Positions 31,339-46,300 of a stretch of 64,000 bases of DNA are shown here, piece by piece. The stretch comes from Neelides folsomi. Lineage: Eukaryota > Arthropoda > Collembola > Neelipleona > Neelidae. The DNA lies in NCBI GenBank assembly GCA_034687125.1, contig JAQGBZ010000001.1, positions 372,001-436,000 of the forward strand, written 5' to 3'. Position 1 is the stretch's first letter, and each line of letters starts with the position of its first letter. The position numbers and the translations under genes are program-made. Below the pieces are notes generated by a model. That model was not told the DNA's origin. It was given only the letters and a program-made list of their open reading frames with translations, and searched no databases.

Positions 31339-34300
31339 ATGAAGAATTCAAGGTAAGAGTTGAAATACCTTCTCCTACATTAATTCATCCGAACTATTTG
31401 ATCCAAACACTTGAGCTTTCTGCACCCAGCCACGGGGTTTCGGGAAGTAGAGAAATTCTTAATAGGTTTTCATACCCAACTTCATCTTCTCAATATCCCT
31501 TCCATAAAGATATAAAGAACATAAAGGTCTCCTTTCAATCTCCGGTCTGCCGTCTTGGTTCAAATAATTCGAATTTTATTATTTTCCAATTTCCCTTTAA
31601 CACTCCAAATTCACTTTTTTGTCCAAAAATTGATAAAGACATAAATTTACAGCAGGTAATGGTAGGTCATTATGTTGTAAGGGGCATGGGGAAAAAGTGG
31701 TTGGTTCAGGATTTGCACATCTTGTATGATAATTTCCAAGTGAGGGAATGGGTTCAGAATTCTACCAGTGTCTGGACCAGAGCTAATGTAGATTTATTGA
31801 GATGTGAGATTGAGGGTAGATCCGAGAATGAGCCGTGAGGTGTTGATCTCTCAACACTCTCCAAGTGATGCACCACCGAAGGAGCCCCGCTGGGCGAGGA
31901 AGGAAGTCCTGTCATTCGGATTATTCAAACCTTGATCTCTTTATAAAATAGGCGGAGATCATTCACATCCTTGATTGGATTTAAAAGAGACTCGAGGAGT
32001 TGGAGTCTCAGAGTTATGTAGGCCTTACGCGAAATGAGGGAGAGGAGTTGTCAAAATAGTTACATTCAAACTCCACTTCCCGGCGGACTTGCTGTGTCCA
32101 TACAACCTGAGCCTCAATCACTTTGCGGTCGTGTAATTTGAAGATGCCTTTGAGCAAAAAAAGGGCCATGCACACACATTGAGAAGAAGTGTATTAAAAA
32201 GAGAGCATTGAAAAAAAACCTCCGCAACATTATTATAAAATAGTTGAAATCAGAGCAGGGCAGAGAAAAGCTTAGAAATGTAATGATAAAGAGATAGTGA
32301 CTCAATTTGAGCACTTTGTGTGGTGGCGAGGTTGGTAATGGATCGAGCATAATCCAAACCGTCTCACCGGCTCCCATTCAAACAATCTCAAAAGAATCAT
32401 TATTTTATTAGTTATTATTAGAAGATTGGACCTTCGAGGTTTCCCCTCCGGGCTTCATAGAGAATATAATGAGGGATTTTGGCTGTTCCAGATTAATAAA
32501 TCTTTGCCTATAGGTGTTGGCTCAAGTCGCAAAGTGTTTAAAGTAACAATCCACCCCTCCTAACCATTCCGTGATAATTTCGATGACAAACCCATTATAT
32601 TGATTAAGTCGATTCAATTCTCACGCTTCATTATTCAATCTTACGGAGATTCGCGATCCCGATCACCAAAGTACTTCCATCCCAATTAACAATTCAAACA
32701 CACCATATAAAAGAGATCAGAGGAGTGGGAATGAGCAATATCAAAATCCTGCTCCGTTCATTCCCTTTCAATTCGAGCGTGTGGTGTGCGATAAATAATT
32801 ACTAGAATCCTCAACTGAGAAACATCTCGTTACTCATTACATTTTCCCTCAGTTTCTTCAACATGTTCGCAATTTCCCCTTATTCCGAGACTCACATATT
32901 AACTACCTAAGAATTAGTTTAATTGAGCTCAAATCTCTTCTCCAAGTAGGAGGTGGAACAATAGTCTATTAACACACTGTTACCACCCTCTTAATCTTCA
33001 TGCAACTTTAAAACAAACTTCGTGTCTCTGGCTAAATATCCTCCAAATCTTCAAACTTGTTCACAACTAAATTATCCAAAAGGTTAAGCTTGTAAAGAGT
33101 CTAAAGACGCTAAGCGCCGCCTTTGCCTCAAAAGTACGAAAAGAACTCGCCCCTATAATTTACAAAACCCGAGGATTGATTGAAAAAAATGGAATCAAAT
33201 GGATTGATTGAAACGAATAGCCATTGGTTTTATATAGAGATTTTCTTACGTCAAACCCTCATCTCATCGGCTCAGTGATTAAAGATTGTCAAAGCCAGTA
33301 ATTCTGGTTAATCTTTTTTATTTTGAGAGGTTGGAAAGTGAGGATTTCTGCATGTCAGAAAGTATGATCATCATCAGTTGAAGACCGAACTGTGACAATT
33401 TGACAAAGAGATAACGAGTGGAGTGCATCCTCCATTCCTTAAAATGATCGAGGAGTTCTTGATCTTCCTCTCAGCACTTCAACCCCGTCTTGAGGTTTTG
33501 CAAGAAGCCGTTTTTCTCCTGATGAGTTCTGTCACCCTTACGTGGGTTTGCCTTGTTATTGGCTTCTTGTTAATTCCTTCTAAGGAGCTGACGTTGCTCC
33601 ACTTCGTGTCATCTTATTACTTACTTACATTTTACACCAACAATTTATTTAATCCAACCAGGCTCTTTTCCATCCATCCCTTTAATCCACCCAGCTCAAT
33701 CTACCTTGATTAATCACTCTCACAATTGCCCAAGTGCCGACGAAAGATTAAGGAGCAAAGTATAGCAATTAGGGAAATGAGAATAAATCAAATTTGACAT
33801 AAATGACAGATGGGAACTGCTAACTACTTACGTGTGGTTCATGAGTTCACCACACCTTGTGAGATCATTGGTGTGAAGGAAAGGTTCTCTCCCTTTCATT
33901 AGCATTCCTCCAATTTTCCATAGAGTTGGGGGAGATTTACAACTTTGGATGAGGAGAGGAAGTCTCAGGATGGTCATTAAATCAAATCGCCACGAAAATC
34001 TCCTCGGTTCAAATCCGATCCCCCTCAATCGCATGCCCATAAATTATAACTAAAGAAGATCGGATAGGAAAATCAGGATTTCCCCTTCTCCTTCACAGTG
34101 CAAAAGATGCATTATTACTAATACCTGTACTTGCTCTCTAAGCTCAATTGCACAAACCATTTTTCTGCCAAAATAAAGTATTACATGAAATTACATCTTC
34201 ATCGCACGTAAGTAGATTAGGTAGCGTAAATACTGTGGATGATTGTTGGAAACTAGTTACATACTTATTATAGAAATGCAGATGCACAGACCACTTGTTG

Positions 34301-37300
34301 CACCTCAACAAAAGTAATAGAAAACAAGAATTTGAGGAATTTTCATCGCTCCTCATTTCTCTCTCCATAAACCTACATCATTACTCAAGTCAAACGAGGG
34401 AAGGAGGGGAATAAAAGAGAACCATTGTTAGCCAAACTGCTTATAAATAGGATTATCTCTTTTTAAGCCCGTCGATTCAAGTCATTATGGAGCCATTTAT
34501 TTTAACCTCCCTCATTGTTTGCATTCAAAATGGGTAGTAGTGGATTAAGAGGCCATTGGAAGAGCCATTGTCACTTGAGCCTTCTTACCTCGGTCCAGAG
34601 AACTTTTCATCATTTAAAAGAAACTTCTCCCATTTTAAAAACCAAATTGTGATGCACAAATTCAATAGTTTAAACACTATTGATATTGTAATACAAAAAT
34701 GTGATACACAATTTGTATTGTATTTACACTTAAAATGTGAAACACTATTCATGTTGTGTTCTTTAATTGAGCTTAACAATGGAGCTTCTATGCGTCCAAG
34801 TTACCTCAAGCCAAACTAACCTCAGCTTTAATTCCCAACGGACTCATAATATTATTACGAGATATGCGTATCAGACAGGTGGATTTTAAACCCTGTCCAC
34901 ATTGAATGAAAGACATGGAAAAAGAACATAGATATTACTGCTATGTCTCGGCCCAAACATAAATTAGACCCGTCAGAGAAGACCCAGTGAACTAAAGTCA
35001 TTTGCTCATCTCCGCCGCCCTATTCAGCCACCAAGTGAGAAGTCAGGGAAGGGACAAGGGGAAAAGGAAACTTGTAATGAGAGAAAACAGTACAATTTGG
35101 TCAGTGTGGTGGCTATGAAAAAATCATCTCACCTTCATGACCTTATCTTTTTTTCGCACACATCTCTTCTCAGACCACCTTCATCATTTCCATGACGAAA
35201 GGCTCACAGTACGTCTCTGCACACTGCACGTATCCTGAGGGAACTAGGGTTGGACGTTGTTAGCGGTATATTCCCAGAAAGTCACCACAGAAATGTGCTT
35301 TGATCCCCAGAACCACTCGTTGTCAAACATTTCTCAACCTTGTCCTCTATCTTGACCCTCATCTGTCCCTTTCCCAGGAAATGAACGGAGGAGGGGGATC
35401 CATCACTCGAACAATATTTCATAATGGGCTCGCTCCTCATTACCATTTCTCACCTCATTCATTACCTGTTGATTTGATTCCCTCTCCTCACGACTCCTTT
35501 CTGCGAGAGGATCATGCTCCCTTTGATTTGCCCTTTTACGGACACTCCAGACAGGGCGAATGCAATAATAATATATGATGCAGGTTCCCATATCCATCCA
35601 CACACTGGGCTTTCTCTCCTCATAGTCAATGGCCGAAACATTCTTCTCGATATTTCAATAACTCCCCTTATTCGAATCCAAATGGCACGTAATAAAGATT
35701 TGAAATGAATTCCGAGTCTATTATAATAATTTGCTTTGAGCCGCGCCGCTCCGAGATTGATTTCACAACTTTTACTTGCTTGGGCATTATCAGGCAGAAA
35801 CAAGAAATCGTAATTGAATTGGGTGCAATGCCAGACTAAGGAAAATTTGAATTCGAATACTCGTGCTACGGCGTTCGAGAGTTCAACGGATCTCGCACAG
35901 CCTCTCACCATCCATCATTGAGGCAGAGGAAGAAATCATCCACTATTAGAATTATGGGAAGAACGAGTGAATTACAACAAATTCATGCGGAGGGGGTTAA
36001 ATGTAAAAATACGTGAGGATTTGCATAAGATTCAAATCGCATGCAAGTAGTATATTACTTCCATTGCATTAATCCAACCTAACAGAATTATTGGAGGTCA
36101 ATAATTATTTCCGTCATTTTGACCTCACGTACACACAAAAACCAAAGCCAGACCAACACAAGTCACATTGAAACATCAAACAAACGGATAATTTGGTCGG
36201 AGTAATTTGAAGTGGCAGTGATTTGAATTTAAGCGCCCACGCTCTCGGCATTAAATATTGCTCCAAGTAAAAGTAAAATGTGAGACGATTCGAGACACGC
36301 CCTTTTGCCGCACTAATCACACAGGTTTCACTGAACTTTGCATTAAAAGTATTTGAGCGCGGACAAACGTGAGAAGTTCCAGGAAGAAAAATTCCATAAT
36401 AAGCCTCAATGAGGTTTTCAACTTTTATAATTTTATATTTTATATTATAAGCATAAGCATAATACTTCCATATATGTAATAGCCATAAGTATGACCATAT
36501 TTCGTTCATAGAGGCTCATTACATGGTCGGATTATTCAACTTTGTCTTTAACATTAGGAATAAAAAAATCTTTTACTTCATATTGCTTTATAAATTTTAC
36601 ATTATAAATTATGCATTATATAAGTCGACACTTGCACGTCACATTTTTTGGTAAAACTGAAAAAGTCCTTTTTGAATTTGTCTGATGAGAGCGTGGGAAA
36701 AGAGGGTATATTACGGCACAGCAGGAGAGACTAATTAATTTTTCGGGAGTTCTTTCTCCTCTGATGGTGTAAGATAATGGGGAGGGTTAGTTAAGCGTAG
36801 GACGTTTAATTCCTCGATTAAGGATTTGGGCAGTGAGGAAAGGAGGGCAGTTCAATCTTGCCGTAACTAGGTGGGTATGTTTGTAAGGAAAGCAATCATC
36901 GGCCTAATCCCAGGTAAAGAGGGACGAATAATTATTATAGGAAAACACATTATGAGAGAAAAACTCCAGTTATGCAAGCCATTGTTTACGGGAATTCTGC
37001 TCATTATCCAAAGAGGAGAAATTAAAACTAGAAACGTTAGAGGTGCAGGGGATGATGTAAAGGTGTAAATGCATGAATCCACAATTAGCCCATCATCTCC
37101 ATTCTTCACAAGTGACCAGTTCAGTTAAGTATTAAATCTATTATTTAATCGAATCCACACAGGGCCCGACCGCCGAACCCTTCTTTAGATACCATTCCTA
37201 TTGTGCACATAGAACCGCTTTCAATTCTCCGAATGAGCAACAAAGGGAAACATTGAGAGGGAGGATAAACATTAAATTCCTTTCTCTCCACTTAATCACG

Positions 37301-40300
37301 ATCAAGATCAAAAAGAGAGTTCAAGCTACACTTACACGAGGATGAAACTCCTATATCCTCAACACATACACACTCCATTTCTACCATTCCTCAAAAGTAG
37401 AAGATACTTTTTACACCTTTCGGGATTTTTCTCTCAAGATCACGAAGAAGTAATCCTTCAGAGATTATTTACTTTAGCAAAAACTTTATCATCCAAATGC
37501 ATCCTTTATATGTATTTTTATTTCACATTTTTAATCCCCTCATTAATTTCTTATCTTAATTCCCAAGTTCATAACCCGCTCCTTTTAAGAATCCTTCATT
37601 CCTCACAGAGTTTCCACTTTTTGCAAATAACAATTACGTCTCACATAATAATAATAAACGATTAGTGGAATCTATTGTGCCTATTATAGTCTATAAAAGT
37701 GATATGAAGGTTATACTTACTCTCGCGCCTATCCCTTCAGTCCATATACTTAAATTCTTCTATAGTATTCACGGAGTTGTGCATTTTGGCAAAAAATGGA
37801 AATATAAAAAAAGACGTACAAAGATGCACCTGCCGAAGGAAAGTCTCTCAAGGATGAAAACCTTCACACTTCCATATTCCAAATTATGAGATCTTTGGGA
37901 GTAACGTAACTTCATCACAATGCCCGCCCATATTATTGGAGGCAAATTGAGTAATTTTCACCTCATGAGCAGAACAACATGAGCGTATTAAGCATGAGCG
38001 TATGAAGGCTTAAATGCAAATTTCACTTGCACAATGCACTCATATTAAGTATTAGTGCTCAGATCACGTATATGAGGTCTTCTCCATCTGGCAGAGAACA
38101 GTAATGCACACAGAGACTCACACGAGAAGATGCCATGTGTATTGTACACAGACATATTCTCCGTTTGGCATCATTATGATCATACAAAGATGATCGGGAC
38201 ATGATTGAACTACCATTTGCCATTTTTCAACAGACTTCCGCTTCCGTTAGTCACGTGAAATCAACCGTACATTATTTCCCATCTGCAAAGAAATATGAGA
38301 AAGATGGATTGAGAGGACAAAGGTGGAAAGTCCATTACTTCTTAATACCTTTAATCGAAAGGGAATAAAAAGGACATAAAACGATAAATTGCACAAATTC
38401 CCATATAAAAAATATGAAGAATTGTAAACAGTAGTTTGAGATAGATATGCCAATATAACCATAATATATTACTTATTTCGTATAGCTCAGTTCACATTCC
38501 ATTTGGTTTCCGTGCATCTTTTTTCTCATCTTTTGATCTCAATCTCCAACGACATCATCATTATCATTTCATTATTCCATCATTTTCATTTACCGCCGAT
38601 CATCCACCTTGGTTGGGCAATCGCCGTGAATACCAAATGAGTATCTCCAAATGCAAATCATTTACATCAACTACAATTGCATTTGAAATCCCCTTAGGTG
38701 AGATGAAATGAGAAGCTTCTTGATCTCCCTCCATTAAGGTGGGAAGACAAATAAGATGTTAAAGCCAGAAATTGACTCCTACTTGTCTCTCTCTATCTTC
38801 GCCAAGGTCTTAAATCACTCGTCTAATAATTGATCTCCCATTTTTTATATGCACTTTTAACGAAGGACCTAACCCGGAGCAATAGTTATCAAGAGTTAAA
38901 TCATATCAAAGACAGCATAACAGTTATTACAATTAATTTAAAACCAAACACCGACTTCTTCATTGAATAAATTATAATCCATCTTGTAGACTCAAACTCG
39001 ATTTATGCATTCAAACTCACAATCATATGAGTGAAATTGCATCACAAAAGTTATGTAAAATGGATGTGCATCTCCGCATCCTTCACTTCTATAATGGGAG
39101 AGAATGAATGGGCAAATCTTGCGGAATTATTAAAAATTCACTTGAATTTATCTTATCTTTCAGGAACCGTTGAACATCGGGAGTTCTTGTGTAAAAAATA
39201 TAAACCGATGTGATAGATAAAATATGTTTAAACTAAATAATATAAATACATAATGTTATAAAAGTATAAGCGAGTAACAAGAGTTATAATAAATCTCTTA
39301 AAATATACAGATTGTATATTCCTCCGCAGAGGCATTTACTAAATAATAGAAAGCGTTAGAACATGAAAGACATAATTCACTCACACTCTTATTCCACTTT
39401 CCTAACCCACCTGTACACTTTTAAATATATAACAAAGGTATAGATCGAATCGCTCAAAATCTTATGTAGAGATATACTACCGGGAAAAAAAGTTAAGAGT
39501 ATAAATTGTTCTTCCAAGATAAAATTCTTATATTCCAAAATGCTCCCATATAGAGAATCTTCATTAAAAAATTGAAGTTTGAGCATTTGAGTCTCTGAAT
39601 CTCACTTTATAATTTTACGTCTCTCTTCATTGTGTTGAAAATGTGATTGGTCTTAAAGTACAGCATTTATTCCCGCTTCATGATTTGTTGATTTCGTTAA
39701 TTCCAATCCACTTTTTCCAAACGGCACCATCATCAACTCTCTTGAAGTCCGGCTCGATCGAACTTGTAATGACTATCTTTTCGTGAGTACAATGAAAGGG
39801 TAAAAACAAACTGAAAGTTCGGAAATGAATTAAATCCAAACACTCAATTTGCTTCTTCGAGACTCCGCACAAATTATCATCTTCTGAACCCTCTCATCTT
39901 TTCCTTAATAGAAAGAAATGGATAAAAGCAGTTCCATGTGTAATAATTCCGTAGAATCCTAGGTCGCGTCACGCGGAGGGAGATGGAAAGTATGTGTTAC
40001 ATGATCAAATGCCCCCACTTGAACCCAAAGCGTAAATTTGGTAAAAAATCTTTTTTCCTCCATATCCATGACTTGAGAGTCGACTGAATCATTCAAATCT
40101 GTCGACTCACCTTGGGACCCGCAGCCACATAAAAAGGCCCCAACTAAACAAATTAAACCTCCAATTGCGAGAATCTCCTGGATGAGTGGAAAAGCAAAGA
40201 CGGGAATGAACGCGAGTTTGGATCGAAGCTTAGGCTTAAAATCCAACATACCTAAACTTTGTCAAATTTCGTTGTGGGGTCGATGAAGGCAGAGTGTTTA

Positions 40301-43300
40301 AGAGCCAGTTAAAAAAGTTGATTTGCTCATGAGATTAGGTTGCCCCTGAAAGAGTCAAGAAAATATTCCCTAAGCAGAATCCAACTGTACAATAGGTGTC
40401 TCGCTAAATAAGGTAAAAAATTGGCCAATGTGAAAAGAAACGAATATTTTCCCCCTATATAAATGAACCATACCTAGGCAGTGTTCAACTCCTATGCTCA
40501 CAATTAGAACGCCTATAGAAGAAAATGGCAAATCACGCTATATCCATATATCCTCAATCATTAGCGAATTTCAGTTTCCTATGTATATTTGAATGAAAAA
40601 AAAAGAAAAACCCATGCAAACTTGTATAACTTATGTTTGTCCATCGCCCATTTAAGTCATACTTACTCAAAGTCAGTGATCACGCTCTGGGTAGAATTGG
40701 TCCAAACAAGGGATCTTTTTTTCAATCTTCAACTCTATCATTGAACCACCATAAATTACGTACCAGAGCTTAAGCTCATCCCCCATTTAATTCCCGAGAA
40801 GATACACATGGGACACAATGGGCGAGTTATCTAAGCTCTCTCCTATTACACTTCTTCACACGTCTCTTCAATAACGAAAGTTGTAAGGTTAATGAAACGA
40901 TTAGTTTGCTTTACAATCCTCTGATTATATACGCATACCTCAGCCCTTAGCTCCGGATCAGTAAAGTGGGAAACAGAAGTTGAGATTAGACATGAACCTA
41001 GGCCTAGAACAAATAGAGGAGATTTGAGGTGGCCACACCTTTGAAAATTCCTCAATAATTCCATCCTTAGAGGTTACACAGCGATTGATGAATTTACACT
41101 ATACCATACTTATATTTTATGGTCTTTTAAAATCATATATCTATCATGGTTCCATAAAACTAGGGGATAAACTATTATATAATATAAAAAATAAATATAT
41201 TATTATAAACTTATTGATTCAAGTCAAGTTTAATTAATTAAAAATGAATTTGGTTTTTAACAAACTTTGTTTATTCTTTACAGATCTAAACTTATGGGTC
41301 TACTGGCGCTATGCGTCATTTACTTCGCCACCTTGCCGTCCGGGATCATTGGACAGAGACCTTCGGTTCTTTCAGGAGGACTCAGACCTTTGCTTGGACT
41401 GAGTTTAAGACAACAATTAGCCGCAGGGCAGCCCCCAGTCCCTCGCTTCGACTGCAGCCCTGAAAACACCGGCTTTGAACTCGTCACCGGATTTGTCTTC
41501 TCATCCCCTGCCGATTTGCTCGATTCTCAACCTGGGACTTTAATGCTTGCCGATTGTCTCGAGGCCTGTAGGATGAATTCCAGCTGCCGGGCAGCAAACT
41601 ACGAGACTGGACTCTGTGTCCTTTTTAGTGCTGACTCTGATCATCGGCCAGGTAATTTTATTCACACACCCATCAATTCCTGAGATCATTTCTCTAAAGG
41701 AATTTCTTTAACCATCTCACGTTTGAGATGCATCGTTAAACTTGAGATGTAATGATGATCTCTACTGTTTCCCATATACCATTAAACACATTCGGACATT
41801 CGTTTCAATTTTATTGCCTTTTATTAAAATGCTTTGGAATTTTTTTTAATCCTCCTTTGATATCATTGCACACATTTCTTTATTATGATAACGATCCACC
41901 TATATTGCATTTATTTCACAAATTCAAAAAACTTGTGATGATGAGCCGATACGACGCAAATTCATGCTCAAATAACATATCATACATAGGAGAATTTAAC
42001 AAGATAGAGATATTGAAAAACTTTGTTCGTGAACTCTCAATGACAATATAAGCATCTTTGCACTTTATTCAACCTATGCATTTTATATAAAAATGTAGAA
42101 AAGCAAATAATACTATCTAACCCATGCTATTTCTTTTAATGAAATCTTATCCAGTTATTATATTGCATGAAGTTGATATACCCTCATATTACCTCATTCT
42201 CAGATGAGTCAGATGAGCTATAGATAGCATGCATCTAATAAATTTGCATAATTTGGAGTGGAGAACAGTTAGGGAAAAATATGCAAGATGTGGGTCTAAA
42301 ATCTATGAAGGTGGTGGAAACGTCTCCCAACCTGTGTGTGAAAATGAACGTCAAGTTCACCGTTGAGACCAATTTCCACGACCTTAGTCCTCCTTGGAAC
42401 TTTTTCTAATTTCATTCCCTCCATTCATCTCCGCTCATCCTCCTTTCCTCCTCTCAATGAGAAAAATGGGGGCGAGATTCCACTTAGTGAAAGAGTTAAA
42501 GGCCCTATTGTTCTTCTGTCTTTAATTTGCTCGCCCATGGTAAGCCCTTTTAGTCCCTGGGAGATTGGAAGAATGGGCCGTTAGGTGAATTTGAGATTTG
42601 ATCTCTGCCTCCAATTCTCAACACCTACAAACCCCATGAAGGCAAAAAGACAACGAGAGGTTCTTCCAGGGTGCATCCTCATGAACTTAAAATAAAGGCT
42701 CCAAAACAAATTATTGCCATCTTTTCCAAGAATCCTCCATTTCTCTTTGTTTTTTGAATAATGAACAAAGTAATTTAGATTGCACGCTCAAAGCCCAAAA
42801 ATAGAGGGGAAAATCGAGGGCCGATGGGAATGCATTGAGTTGGAAGTAGTTCAGATGAAGCTATTGAACATATTTAAAACCCATCATGCTCATCGAACAT
42901 AGAAAGTCAACCTTTACTTTTAAGCTTATCAACTCCCTGTCAGCACCGCAGAAATGTCGATGGAAGATTGTTCAGGAATTCCGGCCTCCTTTGCCCTCTT
43001 AAGAAAAATTCATTGAATTGATCATCAGACTGAATGTGAGGGGTGTCATCACCCTGAGTGTTCTTCCGTTCTTAATTCCCGGCCCTACTTTCGCACACGT
43101 TATCGTCCTTCGTTATGTCTTTAAACGTGCGTTAATATCTTTAAGCGTCGTGAGGAAAGTCGATTACCTCAAAATGAGGAAATGAAATCTTTTACAATGT
43201 GTATCATATACACTTATAAGTAATACTTCTTGTCTTATATCAGTAGTACATATTATACCTATAATACTATATAGTATTTTGGTTAGTGTGAAAAATCGAT

Positions 43301-46300
43301 TTTGAAAATGAAGTTCAAAGATTCCCTAGGCCAATGAGGAAACAACTAAACGCTTAAGCCGAAAGCTCGAAGGAGGAATTTCAATTTTAAATCTCCAATT
43401 ACAAGTTTTAGGGAAGATTAGATTCTATTTATCGCCAAATTCTGCACCATCATATGAGGTGATTGAGAATGAAAGGGGTTTTGGTGAAAGAGGAGGATCG
43501 ATAAGTTGAAGAAGAAATTTATTTTTCATCGACGCTACCATTTGGACACTCTTGATTTGCCCACTTGATCATAAGTTAAAAAGAGGAGCGTTTGATTTAT
43601 AAAGAGACTCATAAAAAAGGCTTGAATGGAAAAAGGGCTTCAGTACATAATGTTAGAACAATATATTTCATTAACAAGGGTGGCTAATTAAGGAGGCGTT
43701 TATGATCATCATCGGACATGATGGAGGAGATTGGATGAGTTAAGGTGGCGCTCCGCCAGGATTGATTGTTCCACTGAGCCAGGTCTGAATGGAGCATTTG
43801 GTTATTACATCATTTCCTTTCCTTTTACGTATTTCCCGTTAGGACTACACCGGGTCGGAGTTAAGATGGAAAGAAGAGAGTCAATTAGTCGACTTTTTCT
43901 TTCCTCGCTCTGCGATTTTGGTCGGATCTAGAAGGAGTTTAGTGCGATTCTCTCGAATGATAAAAATAATATGATCAAAAGTCAAGAAAACTTCCCTTGT
44001 TCCTTCTCCTAACATCATGTTTCTATTTAAGTAGTTCATCCTTATTATACAATTCACAAACGCACAATCGTGAATCTCCACAATCCATTTCCCTGAGCAC
44101 AACCATGCGTAAGCTACAACATGCAAACTTATTCCCAGATGTATATTTACAAAGTACCGAGTATACATATAAAAATATATACAGAACTTGAGATAAAAAA
44201 TCCCAAATTTTGGGCTAATGTACTGTAAACGACGCGGAGCACAATGGGCGAATTTCCCATAATATGCATAACCTCTTCCCGGGCTCGGGAAATAATTACG
44301 ATAGCGAGGTGCTCGCATGAAAGCCAACCGGTTTTCTAAGCTAAAAACTTCACCCCATTGTCTCGCCCTTTGACCCGACCTCAGCCCTCTCCCCGGCTTC
44401 CTGTCTTACACCCTTAGCTCTAACGAGGTCCAAGAGGATCCTTATCGAATTCAACACCATTAAGCTCATTTGCGCCCAATTCCGCCTCAAGATATTCACA
44501 AATTCTTCCTCGTAACTATGTCACATTATGAGAGAGGATAATAGGGATTTTTTAAATATATCAACACGCTTGTTATTTCCCTCAATATCCCATCCATATG
44601 ATCTAAATCCCAAAAATACCCCAGCTAATGGGGAATTAAATTAAGAGGTGCCAAAGGCGAATAACTGAAGTCAAATCCCCTCAAGGCCCCTATTGACTCT
44701 TAGGAATATACACTGGCAAGGTGTAGGAATAATTTTGAGCTAAACTCCCTTAAACCCTTTGTAATTCTTATAACACTTCCCAACTTTGCCTTATCATCAT
44801 TTCATCATCATATCAGTGTCTTAATGATTGGTTCCATCTCATTTTTATATCATCCGTTCCTTCACTTAAGCGTTTAATGTCATCTTGGATCATTTTTCAC
44901 TCTCCTCATTTCATATTCGGAAACATTAAAGCTATAAATCTTGCATAAATTGAGGAATGGAACCGTTCCATTATTACCTAATAAGGTAAAAGGAATAATA
45001 AAAAACATCCTCATCGTATTACTCCACATACCTCTTTGGGACTGTCGTAGGGATGTGTAAATAAATAACTACTATACAAATACCTTCCTCTCGACCTATG
45101 AATTACGGTGGGCAGTGGATTACCATTATGCAACCAAAGAGTCCACGTCGAGATGAACAAAGAATAATGTGTGGAATTAGATCCAAGATTAATTTGTTGC
45201 TTGCATTTGAAATATCTTCCTGCCCTCCTTTACCTCTCCGTCTTCCTAAACCTCTTACATCCTTAATTATTTCATCTTAAGATATTATCTTCATCCCTCC
45301 CATGAATATATTCACGCAGTCTTCTCTTAAAAACATTTTTTTTATTTGCTCCAATGCAAATGTCTTATCTCGTTCGTCTCATTCTCATCGAAAACTCTGT
45401 TGAATGTCAAGTTCAGTTTAAATCATTCCCATGCGTGTTGATCATACAAGTCAATGCCAAATGTAAACTAAACAATGTACGTTTACAAGGATGATGTTAA
45501 TACACGTTGTAAGCCTCAACATGTGCAAATCCAATGACTTAAATCCAATGACATTTGTCAATTTCGGATTTTGTCATATAATTCTTCCCCATTTTTATGG
45601 AATAAACAAGTAAAATTATGCACTTTATAAGTATTACTCCGTAATACTTATAAAATGCAGAAAATCTTTTATACATAAAAATTATGTTTGTATGTAGAAT
45701 CTATCAAAGAATTAAATTATAAGTAGGAATGTAGGAAAAGCGGCGAAGAGGCTGACAGCTTTCTTTGCATTACAAATATTAAGGACATTTGGATTTGCAA
45801 GGTGGGAAAAGAGGGCTTGATAAATCTATGCAGTCCCATTCTTTGAAATTGTTTCACCATGGTCTTATTGAAATGGAATTAACCTCAACCAAGGAATAAT
45901 TGGAATGTAATACACAGAGAATGGTTGAATGTGTATGAAATGTAGATTAAGTTTGAGTCACCCAGTTTTAGCTCAGTGTGATCTCTTTTGTCGCCTTCAA
46001 GCTCAAAGCCTGAATTTGGTGAAGGTTTGAGGACGAGGAACATTTTTCATTTCTTTGTATATTTTGTCAAAATTGTCCCTATCTGAGAATGAATGGGAAG
46101 AGGAAGGAAGATGGAGGCGTTGGTCGAACCAGTCAACTCACCTGCTTCGACCGTATCATGAGGAAGGTGTAGCTAACCGATACCACATCATCTCTTCACG
46201 ACGGAAAATCTTGTACAACTTCCATTCAAACCTCGCCGACTAACGGGTGTGATGTAATGGAAGAGGAAGAAATCCTTATCTGCTTCCTAAGAATAGAAGA

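Noticed and set aside
33990-34030. T-arm-like GGTTCAAATCC suggesting a tRNA
   Set aside because: Only a four-pair stem forms around the loop, and no matching acceptor, D or anticodon arms were found upstream.
33832-34040. 70-codon - strand frame ending at a GTAAGT donor
   Set aside because: Peptide shows no domain, no partner exon was found, and it does not fit ATG16L, which is the only - strand gene expected there.
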